A stretch of 64,000 nucleotides of DNA, from positions 1 to 64,000 of the forward strand of contig CBDFKJ010000007.1 in NCBI GenBank assembly GCA_965248805.1. Direction: 5' to 3'. A program made the translations under genes and the position numbers. Shown in pieces: positions 45,830-55,010 of this stretch. The stretch's first letter is position 1; the number at the start of each line of letters is the position of its first letter. The DNA comes from CBDFKJ01 sp965248805. GTDB lineage: Bacteria; Pseudomonadota; Alphaproteobacteria; UBA6615. Below the pieces are notes generated by a model. It was not told where the DNA came from and made no database searches. It was given only the letters and a program-made list of their open reading frames with translations.

Positions 45830-46491
45830 TGGACCTGGATCTGCAATTCGGCACCGCTGTGCTTTATCTCGATCTCGCCGGAAAGGTCGACTACCAGGAG
45901 TTGGTAGAGACGCCCGACAGGCTCGACGGCGCGCTGCTCAAGGGCATGATGTCGCGCCACGCCTGCGGTCTGGATGTACTGGCCGCTCCGGCCGAAGTGC
46001 TTCCACTGGACACGCTGAACCCCGACTTCGTTGCCTCGTGCATCAAGATTGCACGCCAGGACTACAAGTACATCCTCATCGACCTGCCCGAGGCGTGGAC
46101 CACTTGGTCGTTCCGAGCGTTGCAGGAGTCCGATTTCATCATCATCGTCACCCAACTCACGGTGGCGGGCGTGCGCCAGGCACGGCGCCAACTCGATACG
46201 CTGACCGCGCAGGGCCTCGGCGACAAGGCGATCCGCTTGGCGCTGAACCGGTTCGAGCCCGGCTGGGGCAAGTCCGTGCGGGTGAAGGAAGCCGAAAAAG
46301 CGATGGGCCGCAAAGTCGATTACTTCATCGTCAATGACTACAAGACGGTGAGCGAGGCCATCAATCAGGGCGTCGCGCTGTCCAAGATCCGGGCACGCAC
46401 CAAGGTTGAGAAATGTATCCGCGATATGATCGAGGATTCGCTCGAGGCGCTGACCGGGGCGGAAGCCCGAGCCGAGCCGCGGCTCGGATAA
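45829..46491 (+). pseudogene. cpaE: CpaE-like pilus-assembly ATPase, 5' truncated
   Basis: The 220 codons match the C-terminal part of CpaE/TadZ, a ParA/MinD-like protein that places Flp/Tad pili: DLDLQFGTAVLYLDL, GLDVLAAP, YILIDLPEAWTTWS and the AINQGVAL end. The receiver-like N-terminus and the Walker A P-loop are missing. The ATG overlaps the TPR gene's TGA (TGATG), and directly upstream the sequence is TPR coding, so the two genes were joined by a deletion of several kilobases. No other tad gene is present. Confidence 0.75.
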
Positions 46492-47609
46492 TGAGAGCGA
46501 CCTAGTGGATTGATCGGAATGAAAGAGTCCGAGTTGGGATTCCGTATTTTGCTGTGTTATGCGAATCTGGCGTATGCGCAGTGGAATCTCCTTCACCCTA
46601 TCCGCCGGCGACCGTCAGCGATTGCGCGCGGTCGTCGCGGATCCCAAGAGCCCGCAGAAACACGTCTGGCGGGCACATATTGTCCTTCTCAGCAGCGAGG
46701 GTCTGGGCACCTCGGCGATCATGACCGAGACCGGCAAGTCCAAGACCTGCGTGTGGCGCTGGCAAGAGCGGTTCATGCACGAGGGTGTCGGCGGCCTGCT
46801 TCGCGACAAGTCCCGTCCGCCCGGCAAGGCGCCGGTCCCGCTCGATCGTGTCGCCGAGATCGTGCGCCTGACGCAGCAACCGCCGCCGTTTGAGGCGACC
46901 CACTGGACGTTGCGCGCGATCGCCAGGGCGGCCGGTATTGCCGCCTCGACGGTGCAGGCGATCTGGAAGGCTCACGGTCTCAGCCCGCACCGCTGGCGCA
47001 ACTTCAAGCTGTCGACCGACCCTGCCTTCGCCGAGAAACTCACCGATATCGTCGGCCTGTATGTCGACCCGCCGGCCCATGCGGTGGTGTTGTCGATCGA
47101 TGAGAAGTCACAGATCCAGGCGCTCGACCGCCGGTCTGCCGATGAAGAAGGGACGCGCCGGCACCATGACTACAAACGGCACGGCACGACCACGCTGTTT
47201 GCGGCGCTCAACGTTCTGGACGGAACGGTGATCGGCCAGAACATGCAGCGCCACCGCCATCAGGAGTTCATCCGCTTCCTCAACCGCATCGAGCGCACGG
47301 TGCCGGCGGACAAGGCCATCCACGCGATCGTCGACAACTACGCGGCGCACAACAAGGACAAGGTCCGCGCCTGGCTCGCCCGCTATCCGCGCTGGACTTT
47401 CCACTTCACACCGACCTCCTGCTCGTGGCTCAATGCCGTCGAGGGCTTCTTCGCAAAACTCACCCGGCGGCGGCTCAAGCACGGCGTCTTCCATTCCGTC
47501 GTCGATCTCCAGGCCGCAATCAACCGCTTCGTCCGCGAATACAATGCGGCCAACCCACAGCCATTCATATTGAACCGCTCCGGGTTTGGCGGAGGCCATT
47601 TTGTTTGAG

Positions 47610-48515
47610 TCACGCCGCCATGTCTGACTGCTTCAGCATGGCGTAGTGGCGTTCCTCGGCTTCGGCCGGCGGGATGTTTCCGATGGGCTCCAGGAGCCGC
47701 CGGTTGTTGAACCAATCCACCCATTCCAGAGTAGCGAGCTCGACGGCCTCGAATGAGCGCCACGGCCCGCGCCGGTGAATGACCTCGGCTTTGTAAAGAC
47801 CATTGATGGTCTCGGCCAGAGCATTGTCATAAGAGTCGCCGACGCTGCCCACCGAGGGTTCGATGCCCGCTTCCGCCAGGTGCTCGGTATATTTGATCGA
47901 GACATATTGGCTCCCTCTATCGCTGTGATGGATCAGCCCACCGCGATGGACGGGTCGCCGCGCATGAAGCGCTTGTTCCAGGGCATCGAGAACAAAGCCG
48001 GCATGGGCTGTCCGGCTCACCCGCCAGCCGACGATGCGGCGGGCATAGGCGTCGATGACAAAGGCGACATAGACGAAGCCAGCCCAAGTGGCCACGTAGG
48101 TAAAGTCCGAGACCCACAGCCTGTTCGGTGCCGGAGCGTGGAACTGGCGATTGACCTTGTCGAGCGGGCAAGGCGCGGCCTGGTCGCTGACTGTCGTGCG
48201 GATCGGCTTGCCGCGGATCACCCCTTGCAAGCCCATCTCCCGCATCAGCCGCTCAACAGTGCAGCGAGCGACATCGAAGCCTTCCCGCTGCAATTGTCGC
48301 CACACCTTGCGAACGCCGTAGACACGGAAGTTCTCTTTGAAGACGCGTCGGACCTCGACCTTGAGAGCCATATCCCGTTTCGCCCGTGCCGACAGCCTGG
48401 CCGGATCGCGCCGCCTGGCCACATGGTCGTAGTAGGTCGACGGGGCGATCGGCAGCACCTTGCAGATCGGCTCGACCCCGTGCGCCTCGCGGTGATCGCC
48501 GATGAACGCGATCAT
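47610..48515 (-). CDS. IS3-family transposase OrfB
   Basis: A 301-residue retroviral-type integrase: HTH-like N-terminus (YGVRKVWRQL, VARCTVERLMREMGLQG), then the rve domain with Asp in WVSDFTYVATW, Asp in HHSDRGSQYVS and Glu in NALAETINGLYKAEVI. The ATG overlaps the orfA stop by ATGA (48512-48515). In this family the active transposase is an OrfAB fusion made by -1 frameshifting. Confidence 0.95.
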   Translation of the reverse strand: MIAFIGDHREAHGVEPICKVLPIAPSTYYDHVARRRDPARLSARAKRDMALKVEVRRVFKENFRVYGVRKVWRQLQREGFDVARCTVERLMREMGLQGVIRGKPIRTTVSDQAAPCPLDKVNRQFHAPAPNRLWVSDFTYVATWAGFVYVAFVIDAYARRIVGWRVSRTAHAGFVLDALEQALHARRPVHRGGLIHHSDRGSQYVSIKYTEHLAEAGIEPSVGSVGDSYDNALAETINGLYKAEVIHRRGPWRSFEAVELATLEWVDWFNNRRLLEPIGNIPPAEAEERHYAMLKQSDMAA

Positions 48516-48838
48516 GGCTTGAACCGGCGGTCGAGCTCCGCCTGGGCAAAATAGGCGCTCGCCTTGCGCAGGATCTCGTTGACCTGCCGGAGGTCGCGGT
48601 TCTCCCGCTCCAGGGCTTTCAGCCGCTCGGCGACCTCGCTGGGGACGCCGGCGCGCACGCCGCTATCGCGCTCGAACCTCTTCACCCACTCATTGAGTGT
48701 CTGCGCCGTGCAGCCGATCTTCCCAGCTATCGAGGAAACAGCCGCCCAACGCGAGGCGTGTTCGCCCTCGTGATCCACAACCATCCGCACCGCACGGGCG
48801 CGAACCTCAGAAGAAAACCTGTTCCTTGTCTTGCTCAT
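48512..48838 (-). CDS. IS3-family OrfA (DNA-binding)
   Basis: A 108-residue protein with an N-terminal HTH (SSIAGKIGCTAQTLNEWVKRFER) and a leucine-zipper-like helix (LKALERENRDLRQVNEILRKASAYFAQAELDRR). It recognises the element ends and regulates transposition. The conserved ASAYFAQAE stretch is where the frameshift into OrfB occurs in the IS51-like subgroup. Confidence 0.93.
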   Translation of the reverse strand: MSKTRNRFSSEVRARAVRMVVDHEGEHASRWAAVSSIAGKIGCTAQTLNEWVKRFERDSGVRAGVPSEVAERLKALERENRDLRQVNEILRKASAYFAQAELDRRFKP

Positions 48839-48983
48839 AATGGCTCCACTTTCTCAAGAGTTGGAGCCTCCGCCAAACCCGGAGCGGTTCATATGGAAAG
48901 CCGACCCCGACGACATCATCGCAGCCCGAAACCGAGGGTTCCAAACGTTGGAATCAATCCACTAGGCACAGGGGAGGAAGACA

Positions 48984-49484
48984 ATGTCCAATGTCTGCGA
49001 CCGCAGCGTCGTTGTCGCCGCCGGACTGATGGCCGCACTCTGGCTGAGCCCGGCGTCGGCGGTCGAAACGCGGCCCGAGCTGTCGATCGACACCATGAAG
49101 GCCATGGCCGACGCCTGCATTGCCAAGTCTGAAACCGAAAACTGGCGCATGCATGTCGCCATTGTCGATGTCGACGGCAATCTAAGATATTACGCCCGCA
49201 TGGACGGCTCGGCGCTGATGCCGCAGGAGATCGCCATCGCAAAGGCCACGACATCGGCCAAGTTTCCGGTGGCGACGGGACAGTTCGGCGGGATGGCCTT
49301 CCCCGAAGGCCGTATCACGCCGTTCGCCTTCATCCCCGGGATCGTCATGTTCGCCGGCGGATTGCCGATCATGACGGCGGGCGGCGCCCACCTGGGTGGC
49401 ATCGGTGTCAGCGGCGACTCCGCAGAGAATGACGAGATCTGTGCTCAAGCCGCGCTCGATGCCGTAATGGCGGAGCTTCAGTGA
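48984..49484 (+). CDS. Secreted GlcG/HbpS-like heme-binding-fold protein
   Basis: A 166-residue protein with a signal peptide (VVVAAGLMAALWLSPASA) and the GlcG/HbpS (DUF336) fold: LSIDTMKAMADACIAKSE, VAIVDVDGNLRYYARMDGS, IAIAKATTSAKF, and the glycine-rich end GGLPIMTAGGAHLGGIGVSGDSAENDEICAQAALDAV. Members bind heme or cobalamin or act with quinoprotein systems. A paralogue follows 50 bases downstream, so they form an operon. IS630 copy 7 ends 21 bases upstream and may have separated it from its promoter. Confidence 0.8.
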   Translation: MSNVCDRSVVVAAGLMAALWLSPASAVETRPELSIDTMKAMADACIAKSETENWRMHVAIVDVDGNLRYYARMDGSALMPQEIAIAKATTSAKFPVATGQFGGMAFPEGRITPFAFIPGIVMFAGGLPIMTAGGAHLGGIGVSGDSAENDEICAQAALDAVMAELQ

Positions 49485-49534
49485 CCAACGCGGCGCGAAC
49501 CTGAGCACACGCATTGCCGATTGGGAGTGGGAAC

Positions 49535-50032
49535 ATGTGGTCGATTCGGAATATCGCCAAGGGCGCGCTGGCCGGCGCCATGATCATCGCCGGCGGGAGT
49601 GCCGCGGCGCTGGAGCAAACGCCGGTCCTGTCGCTGGCCGCCGCCAACGCGATGGCCGTCGGATGCATGGAGAGAGCCACGGCAGAGGACTGGCCCATGC
49701 ACATCGCCATCATGGATGCCGGTGGCAACCTGAAGATGTACATGCGACTGAACAATACGAGCCTGGCCAGCCAGCAGATCGCCGTCATGAAGGCACACAC
49801 GGCCGCCACGTTCGGCCGCCCGACCAAGCAACTCGGCGAGGCCGCGTTCCGCGATGGCCGGCCTGGACCGTTGGCCTTTGTGCCCGGTCTGCAGTTCTTC
49901 GATGGTGGCTTGCCGATCCAGTCGGCGGACGGCGCCCATTTGGGTGGTATCGGCGTTAACGGCTCGTCCGGCGCCAACGACGCCCTCTGCGCCCAGGCTG
50001 GCCTTGACGCCGCAGCGGAATTCCTGCGCTAG
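49535..50032 (+). CDS. Second secreted GlcG/HbpS-like protein
   Basis: A 165-residue paralogue of the preceding gene product, with its own signal peptide (AKGALAGAMIIAGGSAAA) and the same core: AAANAMAVGCMERATAEDWPMHIAIMDAGGNL, SQQIAVMKAHTAATF and GGLPIQSADGAHLGGIGVNGSSGANDALCAQAGLDA. GGGAG precedes the ATG at 49535. The two probably arose by tandem duplication and then diverged. IS630 copy 8 begins 21 bases after its stop. Confidence 0.8.
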   Translation: MWSIRNIAKGALAGAMIIAGGSAAALEQTPVLSLAAANAMAVGCMERATAEDWPMHIAIMDAGGNLKMYMRLNNTSLASQQIAVMKAHTAATFGRPTKQLGEAAFRDGRPGPLAFVPGLQFFDGGLPIQSADGAHLGGIGVNGSSGANDALCAQAGLDAAAEFLR

Positions 50033-50053
50033 GTCGCGGCGACACCGGAGCTA

Positions 50054-51194
50054 GTGGATTGATCGGAACGAAAGAGTCCGAATTGGGATTCCGTATTTTG
50101 CTGTGTTATGCGAATCTGGCGCATGCGCAGTGGAATCTCCTTCACCCTATCCGCCGGCGACCGTCAGCGATTGCGCGCGGTCGTCGCGGATCCCAAGAGC
50201 CCGCAGAAACACGTCTGGCGGGCACATATTGTCCTTCTCAGCGGCGAGGGTCTGGGCACCTCGGCGATCATGACCGAGACCGGCAAGTCCAAGACCTGCG
50301 TGTGGCGCTGGCAAGAGCGGTTCATGCACGAGGGTGTCGGCGGCCTGCTTCGCGACAAGTCCCGTCCGCCCGGCAAGGCGCCGGTCCCGCTCGATCGTGT
50401 CGCCGAGATCGTGCGCCTGACGCAGCAACCGCCGCCGTTTGAGGCGACCCACTGGACGTTGCGCGCGATGGCCAGGGCGGCCGGTATTGCCGCCTCGACG
50501 GTGCAGGCGATCTGGAAGGCTCACGGTCTCAGCCCGCACCGCTGGCGCAACTTCAAGCTGTCGACCGACCCTGCCTTCGCCGAGAAACTCACCGATATCG
50601 TCGGCCTGTATGTCGACCCGCCGGCCCATGCGGTGGTGTTGTCGATCGATGAGAAGTCACAGATCCAGGCGCTCGACCGCCGGTCTGCCGATGAAGAAGG
50701 GACGCGCCGGCACCATGACCCATGACTACAAACGGCACGGCACGACCACGCTGTTTGCGGCGCTCAACGTTCTGGACGGAACGGTGATCGGCCAGAACAT
50801 GCAGCGCCACCGCCATCAGGAGTTCATCCGCTTCCTCAACCGCATCGAGCGCACGGTGCCGGCGGACAAGGCCATCCACGCGATCGTCGACAACTACGCG
50901 GCGCACAACAAGGACAAGGTCCGCGCCTGGCTCGCCCGCCATCCGCGCTGGACTTTCCACTTCACACCGACCTCCTGCTCGTGGCTCAATGCCGTCGAGG
51001 GCTTCTTCGCAAAACTCACCCGGCGGCGGCTCAAGCACGGCGTCTTCCATTCCGTCGTCGATCTCCAGGCCGCAATCAACCGCTTCGTCCGCGAATACAA
51101 TGCGGCCAACCCACAGCCATTCATATCGAAAGCCGACCCCGACGACATCATCGCAGCCCGAAACCGAGGGTTCCAAACGTTGGAATCAATCCAC
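50054..51194 (+). mobile_element. IS630 copy 8 with a 7-bp duplication
   Basis: Both ends and the TA/CTAG context are intact. Length is 1141 bp because CCATGAC is repeated at about 50712-50725, between the first and second catalytic Asp. This shifts the frame: the native start (50108) gives 205 residues ending RRHHDP. A second frame carries the remaining DDE part to TAG 51195-51197. The copy is inactive unless mobilised in trans. It has GATGG near 50468 and ATCGAAAG near 51125. Confidence 0.93.
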
Positions 51195-51248
51195 TAGGCC
51201 GCACAATGCGCGTTTCCGGCGCCGCCAAGGCGGCCCGCACGCTTTCGA

Positions 51249-53321
51249 TTGCGCTTGCTGGCGCTGGCAAGCACGATTTCGGCCCATGCGCCCGCATCGG
51301 CCCGGGTCGACCGGCTAGAAGTGTCGTCGCGAGAGCCTTTTGCCGGCGGGGTCGCATTCGGCGCGACCGGTGCCTACGAACGCCTGTCGGGGCGACTGCA
51401 TATCAGCGTCGATCCCGACCATCCGGTCAATGCCCGTATCGTCGATTTGACGCTGGCGCCGCGCGACGGAAACGGCCGGGTGTCGTTCGTCGCCGATTTC
51501 CTGTTGCTGAAACCGGCGGACCCGGCGCGTGGCAATGGCCGCTTGCTGTACGAGGTCAACAACCGCGGCAACATCGGCATGCTGGACTTCTTCAACGAGG
51601 CGCGATGGTCGAATAATCCGCAGAGCCGGCTGCACGCCGGCAACGGATTCCTGATGGAGCAGGGCTACACGCTGTTATGGAGCGGCTGGAACTGGGACGT
51701 GTTGGCCGGAAGCGACCGGATGCAGATCGAGCTGCCGCTCGCGCTCGACGACGCCGGCACGCCACTGCGGGGAACCATTGCGGCGGAGATCGTTACCGAC
51801 GTCGCTACCGATACGATGCCGATCGCCTGGGGCGATTCCCGCGGCTACCCCGCGTCATCGCTCGACACGGCGCTGGCCCAACTGACGGTACGCGAGGAAC
51901 AAGACGCGAAGCGCCGGCCGATCCCGCCCGCGGACTGGCAATTCGCCCGCCGTTTCGACGGCGTGCTGCGGCCGAGCCCGACCCATGTGCACCTGCCCGC
52001 GGGGTTTGTACCGGGGGCGCTCTACGAGCTGGTGTACGAAGCGAGCGACGCGCGTGTGGTCGGGCTTGGCCTGGCTGCGATCCGCGATGCGATCTCATTC
52101 TTCCGATTCGATACCGAGGACCTCGCCGCCACGGCAAATCCGTTGGCGCCGTCTTTGCCGCAGCAGGCACTTGTCTTTGGTATTTCGCAATCGGGCCGGG
52201 TGATACAACACATGATCGTCGACGCGCTGCATGTCGACGAGGAACACCGCATGGTCTTCGACGCCGCGCTGGTGCACGTCGCGGGTGGCGGCAAGGGCTC
52301 GTTCAATCATCGCTTCGCCCAGACGACGCGTCATCCCAGCCATCATCATGATCATCAGTATCCGGCCGACGTCTTCCCCTTCACAACCAGCACGCAGACC
52401 GATCCGGCAACCGGCCGCACCGCGAGTGTGTTCGACCGGGCGCGTGCGGCCGACGCCCTGCCGCGTGTGTTCTACACCCAGACCTCGACCGAGTATTGGA
52501 CCCGCGCGGCGTCGTTGGTCCACACCGATGTCGACGGCGCAGCCGATGTCGAGATCGATCCCAACGCGCGCCTGTACGTGGTCTCGGGCGCGCAGCACGG
52601 TAACTACCTCCGCTTCGATCGCGGCGATCAAGAGAACTGCCGCAATCCGCTGGATCACCGGCCGGTTTTGCGCGCCTTGCTGGTGGCGCTGGAGCGCTGG
52701 GCGGGCGCCGGAACCGAGCCTCCGGCCAGCGTCTATCCGCTGTTGTCGACGGAAACGCTGGGCAGCGTCGCAGCCTATGATGGGCTGTTTCCAACGATCC
52801 CGGGCGTGCGTCGGCCGACGGGCAATCTGCAACCGCCGCGGCTGGACCTGGGTCCGCGCTTCGACAGCCTGGGCATAGCCGACAAGCAACCCGCCGAGTT
52901 CGGGCAACCCTTCATCACCCGCGTGCCGCTACCCGACGCCGACGGCAACGACTTGGGCGGGATTCGCCTGCCGCTCCGCGCCGCGCCCGTCGGCACCCAT
53001 GCCGGCTGGAACCTGCGACGCGCCGGCATCGGTGCCTCTGAGAAGCTCGATCGCTGGGCCGGCTCGTTCATTCCGTTCGCCCGCAACGAAGCCGAGCGCA
53101 TGGCAATGTCCGATCCGCGGCCGTCCTTGCAGAAACGATATGCATCGATGACGGACTACGTTGGCCGCGCCGAGGCCGCGGCGCGGGACTTGGTCGCCGC
53201 GCGATTTCTACTCGAAGAGGATGTGCCGCGAGTCGTCGCTCGGGCCGCCGGCGCCTTTGCCGCGGTCCTGAACCGCGATCCCACACGCCAGGACTGTATC
53301 TACCTGATTGGCTTCCGCTGA
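51249..53321 (+). CDS. Large alpha/beta hydrolase-domain protein (secreted)
   Basis: A 690-residue protein of the alpha/beta hydrolase domain-containing (PF20091-like) group. It shows FAGGVAFGATGAYERLSGRLHISVDPDHP at the N-terminus, LLYEVNNRGN, GYTLLWSGWNWD, a nucleophile-like elbow FGISQSGRVIQHM (~310), HVAGGGKGSFNHRFAQ and SGAQHGNY near the catalytic His. The signal peptide (LLALASTISAHAPASA) begins right at the TTG start. IS630 copy 8 ends 54 bases upstream, so the original start codon and first signal residues may have been lost. Confidence 0.75.
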   Translation: MRLLALASTISAHAPASARVDRLEVSSREPFAGGVAFGATGAYERLSGRLHISVDPDHPVNARIVDLTLAPRDGNGRVSFVADFLLLKPADPARGNGRLLYEVNNRGNIGMLDFFNEARWSNNPQSRLHAGNGFLMEQGYTLLWSGWNWDVLAGSDRMQIELPLALDDAGTPLRGTIAAEIVTDVATDTMPIAWGDSRGYPASSLDTALAQLTVREEQDAKRRPIPPADWQFARRFDGVLRPSPTHVHLPAGFVPGALYELVYEASDARVVGLGLAAIRDAISFFRFDTEDLAATANPLAPSLPQQALVFGISQSGRVIQHMIVDALHVDEEHRMVFDAALVHVAGGGKGSFNHRFAQTTRHPSHHHDHQYPADVFPFTTSTQTDPATGRTASVFDRARAADALPRVFYTQTSTEYWTRAASLVHTDVDGAADVEIDPNARLYVVSGAQHGNYLRFDRGDQENCRNPLDHRPVLRALLVALERWAGAGTEPPASVYPLLSTETLGSVAAYDGLFPTIPGVRRPTGNLQPPRLDLGPRFDSLGIADKQPAEFGQPFITRVPLPDADGNDLGGIRLPLRAAPVGTHAGWNLRRAGIGASEKLDRWAGSFIPFARNEAERMAMSDPRPSLQKRYASMTDYVGRAEAAARDLVAARFLLEEDVPRVVARAAGAFAAVLNRDPTRQDCIYLIGFR

Positions 53322-53325
53322 GCGC

Positions 53326-54756
53326 TCACGCCGCGTAGACGCCGGCGACGATCCGGTGGGGCGGCAGATGGATGGCCGCGGTGGTGCCGCGACCGGACAC
53401 ACTGTCCAGCGTCAGCGTTCCGCCAAGCAGCTCGACGAGTCCCTCCGACAATGCCAGACCGAGCCCGGACCCGGCCGGGCCGCCAAGCTCCGGCGACTTC
53501 GCCTGGTCGAAGGGCTTCTTGGCGCGTGCCAGGTACTCTTCCGGCATGCCGATGCCGGTATCGGTGACTTCGATCACCAATCCTCCCTGTGGCTCACGCG
53601 CGGTGCGGACCGAGACGCGCCCGCCCGGCGGCGTGAACTTTATGGCGTTGGACAGCAGGTTCAGCAGCACTTGTTTCAGCGCCCGGTGATCGGCGGTGAG
53701 CTCGCCGGGGGCACCGGCCAAATCCACCGCGAGGTCGAGGCCACCGGCCTCCGCAACCACGCGGACCAGGCGAACCGCCTGGTCCACAACCTCGGGCACG
53801 CTGACAATCTCTTCGTTCAGCTCGAACTTCCCGGATTCGATGCGCGCCAGATCGAGGATATCGTTGACCAGGCTCAGCAGGTGCCGACCGCTGTCGTGGA
53901 TATCGGTGACGTAGGTCTCATAACGATCGTTGCCCAACGGACCCAGCAGCTTGCTCTTCATCGCTTCCGAGAATCCAATGATCGCATTCAGCGGCGTGCG
54001 AAACTCATGGCTCATGGTCGCGAGGAAATCAGACTCGAATTGACTGGCTTGCTCGGCACGGTCACGCGCGCTGCGCAACTCGCCGACGAGAGATACATTG
54101 GTCAGCAGCAACTCTATGGACTCGCCGATCGTGCGGCTCCAGTTGCGCGCCACTGCCGTGACAACCAACAAATACGTAAGAGACAGTGTGGCCATCATTA
54201 GATGCGCCGAGTCGCCGTATTGTGCGAACATCCACACCAGAGACAAGTTGGCGGGCAGCGCATAGGCATGGAACGATGGCAGGCACACGGAAGAGTCGGT
54301 GAGCGCAGCCGCCGTCGTTCCGACCACCAGAAAGGCGAGCAGCATATCGACCGGGGTAATTTGCGCTGGGCCATCGTTCGCGAACACCAGCACCAGCATG
54401 AATATGGACCAAAGGCTGCCCGCGGCGAACGCACCCCAGGCGTGGCGCCGAGCCCAAAGAACGGCCTGATCGGACTGGCTGTCGGAGCTCTGGTAACTGG
54501 CCCTCAACGACGTACGCAATAGCGAAATAGCAGCGACCGCGATCACCCATACAACGAGCCAGATGCTGGAATGATCGAGCGAGACGACGCCGGCGGTCAC
54601 AATGGCAGCGATCGGATGCGCGATGAACGCAGCGTATGAGCCGTATAGCAACCGCACCCGCTCGGCCCGCGCCTGCTGCGGCAAGGCAGGGCACGCCGGT
54701 CCGGTGTCCGGCGCATCCTGTAGGCCCGAAATCGCGGTCTGCCCTTGGCCCGTCAC
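53326..54756 (-). CDS. Membrane sensor histidine kinase
   Basis: A 476-residue kinase: an N-terminal region with about six membrane helices (AAIVTAGVVSL, IWLVVWVIAVAAISLL, AFAAGSLWSIFMLVLVFA, LLAFLVVGTTAAALT, LMMATLSLTYLLVVTAVA), then HisKA with the phospho-acceptor His in SHEFRTPLNAIIGFSE and HATPase_c with N box LLSNAIKFTPPGG, G1 DTGIGM and G2 GSGLGLALSEGLVELLGG. No response regulator gene is adjacent. GTG 54756 has GGAGAAGG upstream; the open frame extends further but without features. It ends 4 bases from the hydrolase stop, convergent. Confidence 0.88.
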   Translation of the reverse strand: MTGQGQTAISGLQDAPDTGPACPALPQQARAERVRLLYGSYAAFIAHPIAAIVTAGVVSLDHSSIWLVVWVIAVAAISLLRTSLRASYQSSDSQSDQAVLWARRHAWGAFAAGSLWSIFMLVLVFANDGPAQITPVDMLLAFLVVGTTAAALTDSSVCLPSFHAYALPANLSLVWMFAQYGDSAHLMMATLSLTYLLVVTAVARNWSRTIGESIELLLTNVSLVGELRSARDRAEQASQFESDFLATMSHEFRTPLNAIIGFSEAMKSKLLGPLGNDRYETYVTDIHDSGRHLLSLVNDILDLARIESGKFELNEEIVSVPEVVDQAVRLVRVVAEAGGLDLAVDLAGAPGELTADHRALKQVLLNLLSNAIKFTPPGGRVSVRTAREPQGGLVIEVTDTGIGMPEEYLARAKKPFDQAKSPELGGPAGSGLGLALSEGLVELLGGTLTLDSVSGRGTTAAIHLPPHRIVAGVYAA

Positions 54757-55010
54757 GCTGAGCCTTCTCCGTCCGCTATGCCTTCGAATCACGCTATGCT
54801 GGGGCAGTTGCAAATCGATTAACCGCCAGCATTTTTGACAAATAGTATTAGAAACGGGCGCGAAATTATTGAAACTGTTGAGGTGATAATGGCGGTCATA
54901 CCGCGAGCGGGCGCCATGCGGTGCCGCTTGTGTGGCGGCCGCGGGCAAACTGGCCGACGCGGCAAAGCGGCGATATGCTGATGGCGGTCCTTTGGCGGAG
55001 AGGTGCTGTG

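Larger units (their letters stand above)
47571..48891 (-). mobile_element. IS3-family element (1321 bp) inside IS630 copy 7
   Basis: Perfect 26-base terminal inverted repeats begin TGAACCGCTCCGGGTTTGGC. A 3-base duplication, TAT, flanks the element (47568-47570 and 48892-48894), as usual in the IS3 family. Two overlapping genes (orfA, orfB) are on the minus strand. It is complete and probably active. Confidence 0.96.
46505..48962 (+). mobile_element. IS630 copy 7, interrupted by an IS3 element
   Basis: Both IS630 ends are present (GTGGATTGATCGG at 46505, ATCAATCCAC to 48962) with TA in CTAG context. Without the IS3 insertion at 47571-48891 and one TAT its length is 1134 bp, and the transposase frame (ATG 46559) would run to TAG 48963-48965. 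As it stands the protein is cut after residue ~337 and gains RSGFGGGHFV from the IS3 end. All DDE residues are still encoded. It shares the ATCGCC variant with copy 2. Confidence 0.93.
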
